NCBI GenBank assembly: GCA_905214865.1
Contig: CAJMNO010000007.1
Span: forward strand, 1-64,000
Source: an uncultured bacterium
Lineage (GTDB): Bacteria; Actinomycetota; Coriobacteriia; Coriobacteriales; Atopobiaceae
Reading direction: 5' to 3'
DNA length: 64,000 nucleotides
Below, one piece after another: positions 61,792 to 64,000 of the stretch. The number at the start of each line of letters is the position of its first letter. Position 1 is the first letter of the stretch. The notes under the pieces are model-generated. The model worked only from the letters and a program-made list of their open reading frames with translations. It did not search any database and was not told the origin of the DNA. The translations under genes and the position numbers were made by a program.

Positions 61792-62739
61792 ATGACGGCG
61801 AGGGATGCCATCGTCCTCAACAGCCACGGTGTCGGCCAATACGCATACTGCGACCACATGCCGAGCTGGGGGGAGACGCTTTCGGTAAGCAAATGGCACA
61901 TTGCCGAGGACGGGGGAAAGGGTTCAAACGTCACTGTTGCCCTGGGTCGCCTTGGACTCGATGTGGCATATGTGGGAAAGGTTGGGAATGATGCCTGGGG
62001 TGACCTGGGCGAAAAATGGATGAGCGACGCGGGCGCCGACACGACCTTCCTCTATCGAGACCCTTCTGTCTCGACGGGAACGGGACTTGTGCTCTTAGGG
62101 CCAGACGGAAGCAACGCGATCATTGACGGGGACAGCTCGAGCTCGGCTCTCACGGTGGATGAGGTGACGGCCGCCATCGAGGGGATGCGTGGCTCTAAGT
62201 ATTTCATCACGGGCTTTGAGGTACCTGAGGCAATAGCCCTCGAGGGGGCGAGGAGGGCCCATGCCCTTGGCATGAAGACGGTGCTCAACCCCTCTCCGCT
62301 CCCCGCCGGGAAGCTCCCGCCCCTCGACTTCGTCGACTACCTTTTTGTGAACGAGGTGGAGGCAGCCTCCCTGGTCGGGATGGCGAAAAGCGATTTGGAG
62401 GGCCTCGCAAAGGGTGTGTTGCAGGCAACCTCGGCAAGGAATGTCATCGTTACCCTTGGGTCCGATGGATCCTGCGCCCTGACGGAAGAAGGCGAGTTTC
62501 TCACGATCGATCCGGTGAAGGTCGAGAACGTGGTTAACACGGCGGGTGCGGGAGACGGCTTCATGGCTGCGACGGTCGCCAACCTCGTATGGGGAAAGAC
62601 TCTTCGTGAGGCGATGGAGTGGGCAAGCTACTACTCTGCGCTGGCGGTCACCATCGATGGGACCATTCCCGCCTATCGACCCCTCGGCGAAGTTAACGCT
62701 TTCATTAAAGGACACCAGTGCGAGAAGTGCGAGGAGTGA
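61792..62739 (+). CDS. PfkB-family sugar kinase (FrlD-like)
   Basis: A protein of 315 residues. DGGKGSNVTVALGRLG near 40 is the substrate-binding Gly-rich start and NTAGAGDGFMA near 248 the anion-hole motif with catalytic Asp. Ribokinase, fructokinase and FrlD share this build. By context it probably phosphorylates the imported sugar-amine before the SIS protein cleaves it. The start lies 3 bp after the NagB-like gene and the stop 6 bp before the amidohydrolase, so the three are co-translated. The C-terminus ends in a Cys pair (QCEKCEE). Confidence 0.88.
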   Translation: MTARDAIVLNSHGVGQYAYCDHMPSWGETLSVSKWHIAEDGGKGSNVTVALGRLGLDVAYVGKVGNDAWGDLGEKWMSDAGADTTFLYRDPSVSTGTGLVLLGPDGSNAIIDGDSSSSALTVDEVTAAIEGMRGSKYFITGFEVPEAIALEGARRAHALGMKTVLNPSPLPAGKLPPLDFVDYLFVNEVEAASLVGMAKSDLEGLAKGVLQATSARNVIVTLGSDGSCALTEEGEFLTIDPVKVENVVNTAGAGDGFMAATVANLVWGKTLREAMEWASYYSALAVTIDGTIPAYRPLGEVNAFIKGHQCEKCEE

Positions 62740-62745
62740 TTTTAA

Positions 62746-64000
62746 ATGGCAAGGTATCTTCTGAGGTCAAATGCAATCTTCGACTCCAATGCGAGCGTCA
62801 CGTTCCCTGGGTACGTCGCGGTCGAGGGGGACAGGATCCTCTCGGTTGGTGAGGGCGACGGAGGAGAGCTGGTCGAGGGGGACACCGAGATCATTGACCT
62901 TGGTGACAAGCTGGTTACCCCGGGACTCGTTGATGCCCATTGCTTCTTTAACGGCTGGCTTCTCCAGCATTACGGAGCGGATCTCTCTGGGGCAACAACG
63001 ATAGAGGACGCGATTTCGATTCTGCGTTCCTCGCGTCACACCGACTTCCTTGTGGGCCACGGGCTGTCCGGCAATCTTGCCGGGGTGGAGGAATCAGTGA
63101 TTGACGCCGCCTTTGGTGACCTTCCCACCGTGCTCGTATGCGTTGGGGCGGAGGAGATGGTCATGAACACCGCCGCCGAGGATCGCTTTGGCTTCACGCC
63201 GAGTGCATGCTGGTCCGAGAAGGCGTACCTCCTGCTCAAGTCGGTGATGGAGGACTCTGAGGAGGCAACTCGCCTCTATCGGCAGTACATGCGGATGATG
63301 AACTCGTACGGAGTCACCTCGACCAAGGAGATCGGCTACGACGACACGTGGTTCTTTGATCAGGCGAGGGATCTGGAAAAGGCCGGTGAGCTCACGCTGA
63401 GGGTGAGCGTCATGAGCCAGCCGGTCGGCAGGGACGCTGACATCGAGTATGGCATCAGGGCGAGGGAGTCTCTCGAGGGCGACCCCATGCTCTCGTTCTC
63501 GGGCTACAACCAGATGACTGATGGCTCGATCAGTCAGAACGAGGGTGAAATGAAGGAGCCGTATCTCGATCTCGACGGTACGTGCTCGATGGACATCGAC
63601 TGGGACCACCACAAGGACGAGGTGCACCGTGCCGAGGAGGCGGGGTTCAGGTTCTCGCTTCACGCGCAGGGCGACGGTGCGGTGGCACACGCCCTTGATA
63701 TATTCGAGGGGTGTGAGAGGGACGAGGAAGGAGCACTGCGTCTCCGTCACGCGATTACCGACCTGGAGGATGCGGACCCCGCCGATTTCGAGCGGATGGC
63801 TCGGCTCGGCGTTGTTGCGGAGGTGTACCCGCTTATACAGTCCATTGCGGACCGCGAGAGCAAGCTGTCGATGATCACGGAGAAGATCGGACAGGTGCGG
63901 GGGAGCCACTACTGGAACCGCCGCGGGCTCATCGACGCCGGCGTGACCCTTGCGTGCGCGACCGATCTGCCAATGACTGTCGACGACCTTGGAGAGGGGG
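62746..64000 (+). CDS. Amidohydrolase family 3 (YtcJ-like), runs off the window
   Basis: Open from ATG 62746 (GAGGAG 9 nt upstream) to the window end, at least 418 residues; relatives have about 520-550. VTPGLVDAHCFFNGW is the usual first metal motif, but its second His is Phe. LHAQGDGAVAHALDIFE, RHAITDLEDAD and CATDLPMT give the later His and Asp ligands. YtcJ-like enzymes hydrolyse amides or esters, substrates mostly unknown. As the last seen gene of the locus it might release an acyl or aminoacyl part from the imported conjugate. More genes may follow. Confidence 0.85.
   Translation, partial: MARYLLRSNAIFDSNASVTFPGYVAVEGDRILSVGEGDGGELVEGDTEIIDLGDKLVTPGLVDAHCFFNGWLLQHYGADLSGATTIEDAISILRSSRHTDFLVGHGLSGNLAGVEESVIDAAFGDLPTVLVCVGAEEMVMNTAAEDRFGFTPSACWSEKAYLLLKSVMEDSEEATRLYRQYMRMMNSYGVTSTKEIGYDDTWFFDQARDLEKAGELTLRVSVMSQPVGRDADIEYGIRARESLEGDPMLSFSGYNQMTDGSISQNEGEMKEPYLDLDGTCSMDIDWDHHKDEVHRAEEAGFRFSLHAQGDGAVAHALDIFEGCERDEEGALRLRHAITDLEDADPADFERMARLGVVAEVYPLIQSIADRESKLSMITEKIGQVRGSHYWNRRGLIDAGVTLACATDLPMTVDDLGEG

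Overview
The window is GC-rich, dense with genes on both strands, and looks like a member of the Coriobacteriia (Actinomycetota), most like the Olsenella/Atopobiaceae group. The evidence is the gene content: a NifU-like scaffold next to a GGGtGRT protein, a very large fused 2-hydroxyacyl-CoA dehydratase activase behind a TetR regulator, two peptidase T genes, a YfcC carrier, many Tat-lipoprotein substrate-binding proteins and a fructosamine-type sugar locus. This assignment is an inference; no rRNA is present to settle it.

Layout. 0.7-2.5 kb: NifU-like/GGGtGRT operon (minus). 2.8-7.9 kb: EamA exporter, SNF2 helicase, DUF554 membrane protein (plus). 8.0-11.2 kb: three tandem paralogous amino-acid-binding lipoproteins without permease or ATPase (minus). 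12-17 kb: a MerR/TipAS regulator broken by one stop codon, a cyclase-family hydrolase, an AI-2E family membrane protein and a truncated AraC regulator. 18-22 kb: an exported hydrolase, an esterase and a 3-hydroxyacyl-CoA dehydrogenase. 24-29.4 kb: TetR plus the 1567-residue activase. 29.7-39 kb: tyrosine phosphatase, PepT, small membrane protein, HAD phosphatase, PlsY, a gutted GH32 protein, a second PepT and a YfcC carrier. 39.2-40.6 kb: an AlbA_2 protein.

40.7-46.6 kb is accessory DNA. A 4.3-kb decayed prophage island sits in an initiator tRNA-Met gene between 46-bp direct repeats. It holds a truncated integrase, terminase and portal remnants, an orphan antitoxin and an intact AlbA_2 regulator. 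Beyond it lies a row of truncated defence-type genes (ORF6N protein, toxin-antitoxin pair, TOTE-type primase). 48.5-52 kb is an operon for an FMN/ferredoxin protein, a fused OpuC-type permease/binding protein, its ATPase and an Rrf2 regulator, behind a near-consensus promoter. 52.8-55.2 kb: MATE exporter and HAD phosphatase. 55.3 kb to the end is a sugar-amine locus resembling frlABCD: dehydrogenase, SIS deglycase-like protein, epimerase, esterase, APC permease, NagB-like protein, PfkB kinase and amidohydrolase. The NagB-like protein and the amidohydrolase both lack canonical catalytic residues.

The least explained signal is between the genes. Several families of palindromic or paired repeats form small arrays. 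Within and across families the unit-to-unit distances fall near 41, 62, 72, 104 and 115 bp, all close to whole turns of B-DNA. This suggests arrays of protein-binding sites on one helix face rather than CRISPRs or simple terminators.
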